The notes beneath the pieces were generated by a model. The model saw only the letters and a list, made by a program, of their open reading frames with translations, was not told the origin of the DNA and made no database searches. A stretch of 64,000 nt of DNA, taken from positions 95,875 through 159,874 of the forward strand of contig NZ_JAHKQD010000048.1 in assembly GCF_018860915.1 (NCBI RefSeq), read 5' to 3'. This DNA is from Colwellia sp. C2M11 (GTDB taxonomy: Bacteria; Pseudomonadota; Gammaproteobacteria; Enterobacterales; Alteromonadaceae). Below, one piece after another: positions 46,727 to 56,925 of this stretch (position 1 is the stretch's first letter; every line of letters starts with the position of its first letter). Both the position numbers and the translations under genes were made by a program.

Positions 46727-47482
46727 ATGGAACGACCAATGGCATGGAAAAAAAGAGTACAAATGCTCTATCAACGTTTTTTATCCACACTAGGCCAGTG
46801 TGATATATGCGGTAATTGCCTACACGATATAAGTTCCAGCCAACAAAAATTACTCTGTCCATCTTGTTTAAATGATTTACCCATGTTTAATCAAGCAATT
46901 GTACAAGGTGATTTACTTAATTGGCCGGCAATAAATAAAGCATTACCCAATATTAACTTCGACCATTTAATTTGCTTAGCGCCTTATCTGCCCCCTTTCA
47001 CTCATTGGTTACCACAACTAAAATATCAAGGGCGATTTGAAATTGCCTCCCTATTAGCAACCTTACTTGCACAACAATGGAAAGAACAACACTTAACAAC
47101 GTTAACTTCGCCGGCTGATCTTATTTTAAGTGTGCCTTTACATATTAATAAGTGGCAAATTCGCGGTTACAACCAAGCACATTTACTTGCACAGCCATTG
47201 GCTCAATCTTTACAGTTACCTTACGATGAAGTTACGTTAGTTCGTACTCAAAATAATACCAGTCAAGTTGGAAAAACCGGTAAAGAAAGGCGGCAAACTT
47301 TAGCTAACGCTTTTACATTAGCTAAAGAATTACCCAATGATATTAAACATATTATTGTTGTTGATGATGTATTAACTACCGGCAGCACAGCCAATGAAAT
47401 CAGTAAAATATTAAAACATGCGGGCGCTAGTAAAGTAACTATTGTCACGGTTTGCTTAACCTTACCGCACACAAATCATTAA
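46727..47482 (+). CDS. ComF/GntX-family phosphoribosyltransferase-like protein
   Basis: 251 aa. N-terminal zinc-type finger (CDICGNCLHD ... CPSCL) and a C-terminal PRTase domain with the PRPP loop IIVVDDVLTTGSTANE, preceded by RTQNNTSQVGKTGKERR. ComF is needed for DNA uptake in competent bacteria; GntX homologues in gammaproteobacteria are linked to use of DNA as a nutrient. Between bioH and nfuA as expected. Confidence 0.92.
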   Translation: MERPMAWKKRVQMLYQRFLSTLGQCDICGNCLHDISSSQQKLLCPSCLNDLPMFNQAIVQGDLLNWPAINKALPNINFDHLICLAPYLPPFTHWLPQLKYQGRFEIASLLATLLAQQWKEQHLTTLTSPADLILSVPLHINKWQIRGYNQAHLLAQPLAQSLQLPYDEVTLVRTQNNTSQVGKTGKERRQTLANAFTLAKELPNDIKHIIVVDDVLTTGSTANEISKILKHAGASKVTIVTVCLTLPHTNH

Positions 47483-47488
47483 TAATAT

Positions 47489-50059
47489 TTACCTTGTTGG
47501 TGCATTAAAAGCTTTAGCAAAAAACAAACTATTTGCCAATAATTTTGCACTTCCTAACCAATAGCCACGAAAGGCTAATACATCAGCCGTAGCAATAACA
47601 CGACCTTGCCCATAATTATGCGCAACAAGCGCTGAGTTATCCGCGATAAGGTTAACTAGTTTTTCGTCTGTATAACCACTTAACAATGGCTCTTCATGAT
47701 ATTTTGCAACCGTTAGGAAAGGTTGCTGCCTTGAATTCATAATGAGGGTGCTATTTCTAAATAAAGGTAACTGTTTATCGGTATAACCAAAAGCAAGGGG
47801 GTGTGAGGTATCAAGCTCTGTAGCAAAAATAGCGCCGGCTATACGTTTTTTCGCGCTAAGCTGTTCTTTGTCTTGGTAAGTTAATCCTTGACTATTAAAC
47901 AACTGATCAATCTCTTGTTTCCCTACAAAGCTAGCAGATAATATATTTTGTTTAGCTAGCCACTGTGCACCACTTTTTTGAGCAAAAACTACACCGCCTT
48001 GCTTAAGCCATAGCTTCAATTGACTAACATGACTATCTGAAAGAACTCTATAGTCACCATTAACTAAAATTACATGACTGTAATTTGATAAATCAACCGT
48101 TGATAAACGAGAATGCTCAATAATACTAACGGGAATTTGTAATATTTCATCAAGATAATAGCGAATTTCGCCTGCTTCGTATTGAGAGATCCCATTACCA
48201 CCTAACAATAGTACTTTTGGCTGTTCTAAAGTTTTAAATGAATTACTACCCAAATCTATGCCTTGACTAGTTAAACCACTATTAATTGTTACTAACGCTA
48301 TATTAGTTTCATGTGCTAGCTCAGCTAAGCTTTCACGCCAATTCGACGTTTGCTGAATACCGGCAGGAATAATAATAGTACCAGCTGCAAATACTCTCTG
48401 CTTACCATCAACTTGACTAACAAATTCACTTGTTGCTACTTTAGTTTTGATCTTTTTATTTTGTAGTTTATTTAGTAGCTTAGGTGCTAAAAAATGATGC
48501 CATTCAAATGCATACGCATAATCTGTATCCTTAGTAGATAACTTGCTTACATGAGCAATATCTTTTGAAGACCAAGGCTCTTTTTTCAGTGTTAAACCTC
48601 TAGTTTTATCGAGAGCTTGAAAATCAATATTCATTGCTAGCGGCATAGTCCAGCCGGAAACATCATAAAAAGTATTATCTGGAAAATCAGTTCCTTGGGT
48701 AAATAAAGCTTGAATAACTCGGTATTGGCTTTGCACTATCGGTACATAATAACTTGTTTCTTTAGCATAATTTTTTTCTTTATAATTAAAGTCTTCTGCA
48801 AGTTGATACACGTTAATTTGATGCTGTGCTAATTTATCTAGTAAAGTATTTAAGCGATAAGCATCTTGCGATTCGCTAAGTAAATAACCAGTAAACTTTT
48901 CTTTTTTAGCTTTTTTAAGCGCTTGTTGATAAAAATCTTGTCTATAGTCTTTAAGTACTTGACGGTTTTCCCATGCACCTTCAATAGTTGAAAGCGATGT
49001 TAAAACATGGTTTTGAATACCATATTCAAATGTTAACAAACCATTAATCGTATCTTGTTGCATACCTCGAGAACTAGCTTGCTCAAATAAAATACCAATA
49101 CCAGCATTAATATCAGGATAAGTTGAACCTTTCCCATAATAAAAGTCATCAAAATTTTCTTCGCTATAATATAAACGTTGAGCTGAATCTAATGCTTTTG
49201 CATGAAACTTCGCTAGTGCTTTAGTTAGCGTCACATTTTTTCTAGGTGTTAGTGGGTGTGTTCTGCTTGCAATACCTGGTTGAAAAAAATAACTACTGTT
49301 AGCGCCCATCTCATGGTAGTCACCTAACACATGAGGTTGATATTGATGAAAATACTTCAGTCTGTGTTGACTTTCTTGTTGCGTTAACAACAACCAATCT
49401 CGGTTAAGATCAAACCAAAAATGATTAGTTCGGCCACTAACCCAACCTTGGTGATGTTCAATAGTTTCAGGATCACTATTACCCGCAGAGCTTCTATAGG
49501 TAGCCGCCCAACTCGCAAATCTATCCATTCCATCTGGATTAATGCTCGGCTCTAAGACAATGATCGTATTCGCTAGCATAGTTTCAATACGTTCTTCTTC
49601 ACTAGCCGCTAAATAATAAGCCACTACCATAGCTGCATTAGCCCCAGTAATTTCATCGCCATGAACACTATATCCTAACCATATGACCAAGGGTTCATTG
49701 GCATTATTTGATGCTTGGGTTTGGTAGGGTACATGCCTTTTTGCTAGAAGATTATCTAAGTTAACTAAGTTTTCAGGACTTGAAATAGTCACTAAAAATT
49801 GCTCGCGTTGCTGTGGCGTTCTACCGATAGAAGTCATTTTTATACGTGTAGAATCTTGCGCTAGCGTATTAAAGTATTGCTTTAATTGATCATGTCTTAT
49901 GTGACGTTCACCTATTCCGAAACCTAACGTTGTACTTGGTAAAGGGGTACTTGAATTAAATGTAGCTTGTTTCGGTAAATATTCTTGTACTGGTTGAGCG
50001 AAAGAAATCCACGTAGGAATGACTAAAATAAACAAGGTAAACAAACGATATAATGACAT
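47489..50059 (-). CDS. M14-family zinc carboxypeptidase, secreted
   Basis: 856 aa from the chosen ATG at 50059: GGAAG lies 6 nt upstream and the protein then begins with a signal peptide (SLYRLFTLFILVIPTWISFAQ). An open frame extends 37 codons further but without sense. Zinc site HxxE (H133, E136 in VHGDEITGAN), EPSINPDGMDRFASW, then GDYHEMGAN for the third ligand, and Glu of GIGILFEQASS as general base. The C-terminal half is a glutamine-amidotransferase-like domain (about 600-760, e.g. VLLLGGNGISQYEAGEIRYYLDE). Convergent with comF by 6 bp; sits between comF and nfuA. Confidence 0.88.
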   Translation of the reverse strand: MSLYRLFTLFILVIPTWISFAQPVQEYLPKQATFNSSTPLPSTTLGFGIGERHIRHDQLKQYFNTLAQDSTRIKMTSIGRTPQQREQFLVTISSPENLVNLDNLLAKRHVPYQTQASNNANEPLVIWLGYSVHGDEITGANAAMVVAYYLAASEEERIETMLANTIIVLEPSINPDGMDRFASWAATYRSSAGNSDPETIEHHQGWVSGRTNHFWFDLNRDWLLLTQQESQHRLKYFHQYQPHVLGDYHEMGANSSYFFQPGIASRTHPLTPRKNVTLTKALAKFHAKALDSAQRLYYSEENFDDFYYGKGSTYPDINAGIGILFEQASSRGMQQDTINGLLTFEYGIQNHVLTSLSTIEGAWENRQVLKDYRQDFYQQALKKAKKEKFTGYLLSESQDAYRLNTLLDKLAQHQINVYQLAEDFNYKEKNYAKETSYYVPIVQSQYRVIQALFTQGTDFPDNTFYDVSGWTMPLAMNIDFQALDKTRGLTLKKEPWSSKDIAHVSKLSTKDTDYAYAFEWHHFLAPKLLNKLQNKKIKTKVATSEFVSQVDGKQRVFAAGTIIIPAGIQQTSNWRESLAELAHETNIALVTINSGLTSQGIDLGSNSFKTLEQPKVLLLGGNGISQYEAGEIRYYLDEILQIPVSIIEHSRLSTVDLSNYSHVILVNGDYRVLSDSHVSQLKLWLKQGGVVFAQKSGAQWLAKQNILSASFVGKQEIDQLFNSQGLTYQDKEQLSAKKRIAGAIFATELDTSHPLAFGYTDKQLPLFRNSTLIMNSRQQPFLTVAKYHEEPLLSGYTDEKLVNLIADNSALVAHNYGQGRVIATADVLAFRGYWLGSAKLLANSLFFAKAFNAPTR

Positions 50060-50268
50060 AATAACTTCCAATTTGATGAACTCAGCTAAAATAGCAAATA
50101 AAAGCATAAAAATCATTAGCGCATAGCAATATTGCAAAGTAAAATACCTATACTTGAGTAAAACGCTCAAGTATACTCAAGCTATTAAGTCCTCATAAAT
50201 ATCTATTTTGCGATGGCTTGATTATATTTCCTGTTTCAAACTGAAGAGCACAAGCGAGTTACTGTATT

Positions 50269-50847
50269 ATGATCACTATATCCCCTACCGCCCAAGAGCA
50301 TTTTATTAAGCTATTATCCCAACAAGCAGAAGGGACCCATATTCGTGTCTTTGTTGTAAACCCGGGAACCGCTAAGGCAGAATGCGGTGTATCATATTGC
50401 CCTGCCGATGCTGTAGAGCCTGATGACATAGAATTACCATTTGATGGATTTTCTGCCATGGTTGACGCTGACAGTAAAAGCTTTTTAGAAGAAGCCGAGA
50501 TAGATTTTGTTACTGATCAAATGGGCTCTCAATTAACCCTTAAAGCGCCAAATGCTAAATTGCGTAAAGTTGCTGATGACGCTCCATTATTTGAACGTGT
50601 TCATTATTTTTTACAAGCGGAAGTTAACCCCCAATTAGCAGGACATGGTGGTGAATGTACTTTAGTTGAAATTACCGATGACGGCTATGCTGTATTACAA
50701 TTTGGCGGTGGCTGTAACGGTTGTAGTCAAATAGATGTTACCGTAAAAGATGGTATTGAAGCTCAGCTCATCGAAATGATGGGTGATGAAATTAAAGGCG
50801 TAAAAGATGCCACAGAACATGAACGTGGTGATCACTCTTACTATTAA
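50269..50847 (+). CDS. nfuA: Fe/S biogenesis protein NfuA
   Basis: 192-aa [4Fe-4S] carrier. An A-type-like N-terminal domain (about 1-95) precedes a Nfu domain with the cluster ligands C149-x2-C152 in GGCNGCSQ. Positions and length match E. coli NfuA (191 aa). It is a housekeeping protein supporting Fe-S enzymes under oxidative stress. Standard neighbour of bioH/gntX, here separated by the M14 peptidase gene. Confidence 0.97.
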   Translation: MITISPTAQEHFIKLLSQQAEGTHIRVFVVNPGTAKAECGVSYCPADAVEPDDIELPFDGFSAMVDADSKSFLEEAEIDFVTDQMGSQLTLKAPNAKLRKVADDAPLFERVHYFLQAEVNPQLAGHGGECTLVEITDDGYAVLQFGGGCNGCSQIDVTVKDGIEAQLIEMMGDEIKGVKDATEHERGDHSYY

Positions 50848-50855
50848 ATTAATTT

Positions 50856-51107
50856 ATGAATAATTTATTAGCCAAATTAGGTCAAGATCCCGCACGAAGT
50901 CTATCCATTTTTTTGCGTGGGCTTGGCCTATTTAGCCTAGGTTTATTATTTATTGCTTTCGGTTACTATTACCACCACTTGTGGCAAGTAGCTGGTCTGA
51001 TTTTAATTGCTCTAGGTTGTATAATTTCCGCTTGGGGTTATTTAGGTATTTTTGCTAATCGCTGGTTTAATATTCTAAATAAACACAAAGATAAAGAACT
51101 TTCTTAA
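50856..51107 (+). CDS. Small membrane protein of unknown function
   Basis: 83 aa with two hydrophobic helices (about 20-40 and 45-63) and charged ends (KHKDKELS). No family recognised. Starts 8 bp after nfuA; its stop overlaps the ATG of the next gene (TAATG), showing translational coupling. Confidence 0.72.
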   Translation: MNNLLAKLGQDPARSLSIFLRGLGLFSLGLLFIAFGYYYHHLWQVAGLILIALGCIISAWGYLGIFANRWFNILNKHKDKELS

Positions 51108-51457
51108 TGCTTCATCTAATTCAGAAGTACTGGTCTCATCTTACAGTTATACTCATTGTCGCTATTACTACATTATCACTATGGCCTGCAATTCATTTAC
51201 CGAGTGTGCCAGGCACTGATAAAACACACCATTTCATTGCTTATGCTGCATTAGCTTTACCAGCGGCATTACGACACCCAAAATATTCTTTGTATTTTGT
51301 TCTTAGCTTTATTACATTTAGCGGTGTAATTGAATTAGTTCAACCTTATGTTAACCGCTATGGAGAATGGTTAGATTTATTAGCTAATACTGTAGGGCTT
51401 ATGTTTGGTTGGTTGTTAGCAAAAATAATACTTTTTTGTACGAAAAATAATGCTTAA
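51107..51457 (+). CDS. VanZ-like membrane protein
   Basis: 116 aa with four TM helices. The family pattern is GTDKTHHFIAYAALALPAAL followed by GVIELVQPYVNRYGEWLDLLANTVG, the RxxEWxDLLANxxG signature of VanZ-like proteins. Members are small membrane proteins; glycopeptide resistance cannot be inferred. Coupled to the preceding small membrane protein. Confidence 0.85.
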   Translation: MLHLIQKYWSHLTVILIVAITTLSLWPAIHLPSVPGTDKTHHFIAYAALALPAALRHPKYSLYFVLSFITFSGVIELVQPYVNRYGEWLDLLANTVGLMFGWLLAKIILFCTKNNA

Positions 51458-51525
51458 GTAGTCTATTACTAGTCATTTGATTAAAAAAACGGTATTTTAA
51501 GCTAACAGTGCGAAAAGAGATGCTC

Positions 51526-52575
51526 ATGAAACTTAATTTTATCACCTTATTGTTATTATTTTTTCACTCAACCAGTTTTGGTGCTGTTATTTTGCAATAC
51601 CATCATGTTAGTGACACTACCCCTAAAAGTACCAGTATTACCCCTACTCAGTTTGAAGTGCACCTAAAATACCTGCAAGAGCACAATTTTAATGTTATTC
51701 CCCTATCTCAATTGATAGATAAAATTAAAAAGCAACAACCATTAAAAAATAAAACAGTAGTCATTACATTTGATGATGCATACCTTGACATAGAAACAAA
51801 TGCTAAGCCATTACTTGATAAATTTAATTACCCTTACACTATTTTTGTGAACCCAAGTGTTATTACTCAAAGTTCATCTTCTTACCTTTCATGGGAACAA
51901 CTTAAAGCCCTAGCTGATGAAGGAGTCATTATTGCCAACCATGGCTTTACTCACGACTCTATGACCAGAATTCCAGACAATCTAACGCAAACTCAATGGT
52001 TAGCTAAACAGAGTGCACTCTTATTAAAAGCAGAGCAAATAATTGAAGAGAAAACAGGTCAAAGTTGGCGATATTATGCATATCCTTATGGTGAATACAG
52101 CCCTACCATACAAAACTGGGCCAAAGAGAATGATTTTATTGCCTTTTCACAACAGTCTGGTGCTGTTGGACTAAATACAGATTTAACCAGTATACCGCGC
52201 TTCCCTGCCTCAATGCCTTACGATGAAATATCAGCATTAAGAGATAAACTTAATTCTTTACCTTTTACTATCAAATTAGAAGGCAAAGATGCTGAAACTA
52301 TCTTTGAGCACAAACAAATTTCACAAGTTACTTTTACTATAGAAACTGACGACTTTTATAAATCAGGTCTAAATTGTTATATTTCCGGCTTAGGTAAACA
52401 AAAAGTACAATGGCAGGGAGATAATAGTTTTACTATCAAATTTAACGGTGACTTACCTGTAGGCCGAGTACGTTGTAATTGTACCGCTGCGAGTATAAAT
52501 AACCCAGGGCAATACTATTGGTACTCGAAGCCATGGTTTATTTTACAACAAGGTGGAGCTTGGTACAGCCTTTAA
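51526..52575 (+). CDS. Polysaccharide deacetylase (NodB domain), secreted
   Basis: 349 aa from the ATG at 51526, preceded by AGAG at proper spacing; a GTG 18 nt upstream is the alternative. Signal peptide about 1-19. CE4 motifs: TFDDAYLD (D83, D84), the zinc pair H139-x3-H143 in ANHGFTHDS, and YAYPYGEYS. A C-terminal beta domain (about 250-349) of unknown type follows. Likely removes acetyl groups from an extracellular N-acetylglucosamine polymer or peptidoglycan. Its 3' end overlaps the stop of the convergent SCO1 gene by 4 bp. Confidence 0.88.
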   Translation: MKLNFITLLLLFFHSTSFGAVILQYHHVSDTTPKSTSITPTQFEVHLKYLQEHNFNVIPLSQLIDKIKKQQPLKNKTVVITFDDAYLDIETNAKPLLDKFNYPYTIFVNPSVITQSSSSYLSWEQLKALADEGVIIANHGFTHDSMTRIPDNLTQTQWLAKQSALLLKAEQIIEEKTGQSWRYYAYPYGEYSPTIQNWAKENDFIAFSQQSGAVGLNTDLTSIPRFPASMPYDEISALRDKLNSLPFTIKLEGKDAETIFEHKQISQVTFTIETDDFYKSGLNCYISGLGKQKVQWQGDNSFTIKFNGDLPVGRVRCNCTAASINNPGQYYWYSKPWFILQQGGAWYSL

Positions 52576-53192
52576 TAGAGCGCGACTATTTTTTTATAAT
52601 CACTGAGTAATTTCTCACTATCAATGGCCGGTACTTTGCCAACTTCTTGCTCAGGCTTAAATATAGACGATATATTTCCATCAGGATTAATGAGCACTAT
52701 TGACGCACTGTGATCAACCAAATATCCTTCACTTTCATCGCTAATAGCGTACATTAAACCTAAATTACGTGCGAAAGGAAATAGCGCACTATGCTCTCCC
52801 CTTAATGCAATGAATTCATCGTTAAAATAAGGTATATATTGGTTTAATTTTTCTTGAGTATCTCTATGTGGATCAACAGTTACTAACAATACTTGGCTGT
52901 TGCTCGCTATCGCTTTTAAATCATCATAAATGAAACCTAAATTTTGTAATGTAGTAGGGCAAATATCAGGACAAGAGGTATAACCTAAAAATACCAGTGA
53001 CCAATTATCTTTTAATTGAGCTTTAGTAAATAACTGACCGGTATGATCCGTTAATTCAAAGGGCTTAATTATTCTGGGCTGTTGATAATACAAAGCATGC
53101 TCTGGTTGCTCAACATTATTGACTTGTTGAAATGCCAAGACTCCAATAACAGCGGCAATAAAACCGCCGATGTAAATTACATAATTTTTCAT
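52572..53192 (-). CDS. SCO1/SenC copper-delivery protein
   Basis: 206 aa: N-terminal TM (about 4-22), thioredoxin-fold domain with the copper ligands C74-x3-C78 in TSCPDICP and the third ligand His in LVDHSASIVL (about 164). It delivers copper to the CuA centre of cytochrome oxidase subunit II. Last gene of the oxidase assembly cluster. Confidence 0.93.
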   Translation of the reverse strand: MKNYVIYIGGFIAAVIGVLAFQQVNNVEQPEHALYYQQPRIIKPFELTDHTGQLFTKAQLKDNWSLVFLGYTSCPDICPTTLQNLGFIYDDLKAIASNSQVLLVTVDPHRDTQEKLNQYIPYFNDEFIALRGEHSALFPFARNLGLMYAISDESEGYLVDHSASIVLINPDGNISSIFKPEQEVGKVPAIDSEKLLSDYKKIVALY

Positions 53193-53204
53193 ACCTTAGT
53201 TTCT

Positions 53205-54119
53205 CTAGCCTATTGGCAATAAATAATGATCAAGTAACAAAATAATAAATAGTAACATCAAGTGGATAATAGAAAACTTGAATGTATCCATAGCCGTATT
53301 TTCATCAGCATTAAATTTAAGCTTCCACGCATAAGCAAAAAAGATAGCATTAAGTACTACAGCACCAATTAAGTATAGCCAATTACTCATGCCAACTAAA
53401 TAAGGCAATAAACCCACAATAAATAACAATACGGTATAAAGTAAAATCTGGGTTTTCGTAAAGCTAATACCATGCGTCACAGGTAACATGGGGATATTCA
53501 CTTTCGCATATTCATCTTTACGATGAATGGCTAAGGCCCAAAAATGCGGCGGTGTCCAAGTAAAAACTAATAGAACCAATAACAAGGCATGTGGATGAAT
53601 TTCATTTGTCATAGCTGTCCAACCTAGTAACGGCGGGATAGCACCAGCGAGACCGCCAATAGTAATGTTTTGTGGAGTTGCACGCTTCAAATATAAGGTA
53701 TAAACAAAACTATAGCCCACTAACCCTGATAACGTTAAGTAAGCCGTTAATGGATTAACTAACCCATAGAGTAGAATGAAACCCAATAAGGCAATACTAA
53801 AAGCAAACACGATGGCATTATTAGTGGTGATTCGACCTTCAGGTAAAGGTCTATTATGTGTTCTGCCCATAACCGCATCAATCTTTTCATCGACAATGTG
53901 ATTAATTGCCGCCGCTGCAGATGACAATAACGCAATACCTAACATAGCAGGTAGCAATAGTTGCCAAGGCAAACCGCCTGGCACAGATAAACTCATGCCA
54001 ACTAACGCGGTCAATACTAACAAAGCAACTACTTTTGGCTTAGTAATATCATAATAAGCTCGCCACCTAGAAATCGATATAGTAGGTATTTTTGTATTAT
54101 TTAGCACTTCATCAGACAT
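53205..54119 (-). CDS. ctaB: Protoheme IX farnesyltransferase
   Basis: 304-aa UbiA-family polytopic enzyme making heme O from heme B. First aspartate motif [23 protein letters not shown] (in sections), second region [16 protein letters not shown]. Around nine TM helices. Follows ctaA and precedes SCO1, consistent with heme A supply for the oxidase encoded upstream. Could also be called cyoE. Confidence 0.96.
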   Translation of the reverse strand: MSDEVLNNTKIPTISISRWRAYYDITKPKVVALLVLTALVGMSLSVPGGLPWQLLLPAMLGIALLSSAAAAINHIVDEKIDAVMGRTHNRPLPEGRITTNNAIVFAFSIALLGFILLYGLVNPLTAYLTLSGLVGYSFVYTLYLKRATPQNITIGGLAGAIPPLLGWTAMTNEIHPHALLLVLLVFTWTPPHFWALAIHRKDEYAKVNIPMLPVTHGISFTKTQILLYTVLLFIVGLLPYLVGMSNWLYLIGAVVLNAIFFAYAWKLKFNADENTAMDTFKFSIIHLMLLFIILLLDHYLLPIG

Positions 54120-54133
54120 TATATCTCCTTACC

Positions 54134-55156
54134 TTATACTCTATGGTACAAGCGATAAGTTAAATTAATAAGCGTTAACATTAAGCAGGCCGCTACCACG
54201 TTATGCGCAACAGCAATGCCAAGCGGCAATGACAAGACAATATTAGAAATTCCAAGTAAAACCTGGCTTGTTAAAGCAACCCCTACAACTAATGTTGCTA
54301 CTTTAAGGGCGTTGGTTTTAGCTCTAAGGTAAACCATTATCATCAACCAAGTTAAATAGACTGTAGTAATAATAGCGCCAAAACGATGCGTCACATGAAT
54401 AGTGACACGATCCTCATGAGGCAAGTGCCCAAATTCATAACTTTCCTGTGCGGGTGGCACTAAGTCAAAAGAGTTTTCAAAAGTCAGTTGCTCTTGCCAG
54501 CCCGGCTGACAAATAGGTAATTCAACACAACTTAACGCAGCATAATGAGATGACGTCCAGCCCCCTAATCCTATTTGCCCAACCAAAACAATAATACCAA
54601 GCAAAGCAAAGCTGCCATATTTTTTTACTGGAGCCTCACTGACGCTTATTTGAGTTTTTCGTAAACGTAAATGCAACAAAAATAGCAAACTCAAAGTAGT
54701 AAAGCCGCCAAGTAAGTGAGCCATAACCACTATTGGCATTAACATCATGGTTACTGTCCACATACCTAATACAGCTTGAAAAATAACAACCGCTAAAATA
54801 AGTAAAGGTAGGCGTAAAGGTGTGTTTTGATGACGATTTTTAAATGACAAAAAAGCAATAGCGAGAATAAACAAACCTAATGCACCAGCGAAATATCGAT
54901 GGATCATTTCATTCCAAGCTTTATGAGGCTCAACGGGCCGTTCAGGAAATGCTAATTCAGCTTTCGCAATTTGCTCTGCTGTTTTAGGTACATCAAGTTG
55001 TCCGTAACAAGTAGGCCAGTCTGGGCAGCCTAGTCCTGCATGCGTCAGTCTTGTATATGCACCTAAAGCAATAACAATAAACGCTAACACAATACTCAGA
55101 ATGACTAACTTTCTAAGTATATTAGTGTGATCGCTATTCAGTGCTACATTGCTCAT
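54134..55156 (-). CDS. ctaA: Heme A synthase (CtaA/COX15)
   Basis: 340-aa membrane protein with eight predicted TM helices converting heme O to heme A. Signatures: GAYTRLTHAGLGCPDWP, NEMIHRYFAGALG, MAHLLGG, and HVTHRFGA near the second half. The ATG at 55156 is one base after the upstream stop; a TTG 9 nt upstream has no usable ribosome site. Confidence 0.94.
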   Translation of the reverse strand: MSNVALNSDHTNILRKLVILSIVLAFIVIALGAYTRLTHAGLGCPDWPTCYGQLDVPKTAEQIAKAELAFPERPVEPHKAWNEMIHRYFAGALGLFILAIAFLSFKNRHQNTPLRLPLLILAVVIFQAVLGMWTVTMMLMPIVVMAHLLGGFTTLSLLFLLHLRLRKTQISVSEAPVKKYGSFALLGIIVLVGQIGLGGWTSSHYAALSCVELPICQPGWQEQLTFENSFDLVPPAQESYEFGHLPHEDRVTIHVTHRFGAIITTVYLTWLMIMVYLRAKTNALKVATLVVGVALTSQVLLGISNIVLSLPLGIAVAHNVVAACLMLTLINLTYRLYHRV

Positions 55157-55157
55157 A

Positions 55158-55751
55158 TTAACCAACCTTTGAATATTTAAGAATTTTTTTCATATCAGCT
55201 AAAATCTGTTTACCGAAATGTGGTAATTGCTTAGTGTCATTAGGTATTTCATGGCTCATAAAAACATTACCAAGGGGGTCAACCAACCATATTTTTTGCT
55301 CTGTTATAATTGTTTTAGCTTTACTTGGGGTTGCTACTAGCTGCCACTGACTTTGTGAAAGGTGTTGCAGTTGATCGTTAGACAGCACAGACTGATACAG
55401 AGCAACAGGGGTAACTCTAGGCATATATTTACCCAAAGCTACATAAGTATTATGAACAGACTCTAAAGTATGTTGACAGTTTTCCTCACAGTTCAATGGG
55501 AGGCTATAAAGAATCAACCACTGATGTTCAAACGCTGAATTGTCGATTCCTAATTTATCAAGCGTTAGCTCCTCAGTTAACAAAGTCCCCTTATTCGTTA
55601 CACTTTTTGCCAACCACTCGCCATCTAAAGCAAGTTTAGCCAATATAACGGGTAACAAAAAAACAACAATCATCAATAAAAAGCTTCGACGATTACTCTT
55701 TTTAATGGTTGCCTCTTGAACACCTGATACTTCATTGTGTACTGAATTCAT
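55158..55751 (-). CDS. SCO-like membrane-anchored protein in oxidase cluster
   Basis: 197 aa. TM at about 24-42, then a thioredoxin-like domain that aligns with SCO1 around LILYSLPLNCEENCQHTL, where C88-x3-C92 corresponds to the SCO1 copper-binding Cys pair. VDPLGNVFMSHE near the C-terminus aligns with the SCO1 INPDGNI strand, but the His ligand region is not conserved. Located between SURF1 and ctaA, so an assembly role is likely. I chose the ATG at 55751 (AAGG upstream), which leaves a 1-nt gap to SURF1. Confidence 0.8.
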   Translation of the reverse strand: MNSVHNEVSGVQEATIKKSNRRSFLLMIVVFLLPVILAKLALDGEWLAKSVTNKGTLLTEELTLDKLGIDNSAFEHQWLILYSLPLNCEENCQHTLESVHNTYVALGKYMPRVTPVALYQSVLSNDQLQHLSQSQWQLVATPSKAKTIITEQKIWLVDPLGNVFMSHEIPNDTKQLPHFGKQILADMKKILKYSKVG

Positions 55752-55752
55752 A

Positions 55753-56544
55753 TTATTTCGCCTTACTATTATTTTTATTATCACCCTTACTTATACTAAA
55801 CTTAGCCCATAACATTAAAAGTAACCAAGCTATCGCCAAACTAAACCACTGAAAAGCATAAGCACGATGTTTTTCTGGTGGCATCACTATAGGTTGCCAA
55901 TTTTTTTCAAAGCCTATTTTTTCACTTTCGTCTAAATAAATAACAAAAGGCAATAACTCTCGCTTGAGTAAAGCTGAAAACTTATCTAATTCAATTTGCT
56001 GCACTCTTAATGGCCAGCTTGCTTGAGAAAATACTTGCTCTACTAATTGAATACCTACTTCTATTAAACGAATATGCCCTTTAAATTTATATTGCCCACT
56101 CAAGGCTGATACATCCGGTATTTCTTGCCTATTTATTGATCCTTGTATCCAACCAAGACTTACCAATACTGCGTGTTTACTTGTTTCTGCTACTTGGTAG
56201 ACCCGATACCCTAAACGCCCTTTACTCACTTGGTTATCTAATAAGAATACTTTTCCTTCATCAAAGCTTCCTTCGATATATACAGGGAAATCGTTGATTT
56301 TATTTAAAGAACTTCCATTATTTGAGAGGGTTAAAACCTGACTTAGTGAGATTGGTTTTTTAGCGCTTAGTTTGTCAATCTGTGCTAATCGCTGCTCTTT
56401 TTCTAATGCCCTACTAATTTGCCAAAAGCCAAGCTTTACTAATGTTGAAAAAACGAGCACAGTAAAGACTAGCCAAAGTAAATTATGCTTACTAAAATAA
56501 TTTGATCGCTTTTGATCAATACTTAAAGGTGTACTACTTGGCAT
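55753..56544 (-). CDS. SURF1-family oxidase assembly protein
   Basis: 263 aa: two TM helices (about 20-40 and 227-247) flanking a periplasmic domain, the SURF1 layout. N-terminal LGFWQISRALEKEQ, central GRLGYRVYQVAETSKHAVLVSLGWI and C-terminal HRAYAFQWFSLAIAWLLL are family signatures. Assists heme A insertion into subunit I. Confidence 0.9.
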   Translation of the reverse strand: MPSSTPLSIDQKRSNYFSKHNLLWLVFTVLVFSTLVKLGFWQISRALEKEQRLAQIDKLSAKKPISLSQVLTLSNNGSSLNKINDFPVYIEGSFDEGKVFLLDNQVSKGRLGYRVYQVAETSKHAVLVSLGWIQGSINRQEIPDVSALSGQYKFKGHIRLIEVGIQLVEQVFSQASWPLRVQQIELDKFSALLKRELLPFVIYLDESEKIGFEKNWQPIVMPPEKHRAYAFQWFSLAIAWLLLMLWAKFSISKGDNKNNSKAK

Positions 56545-56591
56545 CAAAAATAAAATCCTTACAACAAGTTAATACTTAGGATATTGAGTGT

Positions 56592-56804
56592 ATGTTATTT
56601 AAAATTATTATTATCACACTTATGCTATTCATGGTTTACAACCTCTTTCGTGCTTTATTTATTATGAATAAAAAGCCCGATCCAAACCAACCTTCTATGA
56701 CTAAATACATTGGCCGGAGATTAATGGTCTCGGTAGCGATAGTGATTTTAATACTAATAGGGTTACTCACCGGCCTAATTACACCAAACCCAAGACCTTA
56801 TTAA
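56592..56804 (+). CDS. DUF2909 twin-TM protein
   Basis: 70-aa protein of two TM helices (about 3-25 and 48-65) with KYIGRRLMVSVAIV between. DUF2909 proteins are a standard small member of oxidase clusters, encoded on the opposite strand as here. Function unknown. Confidence 0.88.
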   Translation: MLFKIIIITLMLFMVYNLFRALFIMNKKPDPNQPSMTKYIGRRLMVSVAIVILILIGLLTGLITPNPRPY

Positions 56805-56925
56805 AGTTAATATTTTTATAATTTTTGATAAATAAATTCGTTAGAGCAAAGCGAAGGCACGGAGTTGACGCCAATTAATGAGTACCTTCAATGCAGTTAT
56901 TACGGATTTAGCAAAGTATTTAACA

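Noticed and set aside
50060..50170. 37-codon N-terminal extension of the M14 peptidase
   Set aside because: The GGAAG site and the signal peptide start at the internal ATG; the extension would place a second hydrophobic stretch before the signal peptide.
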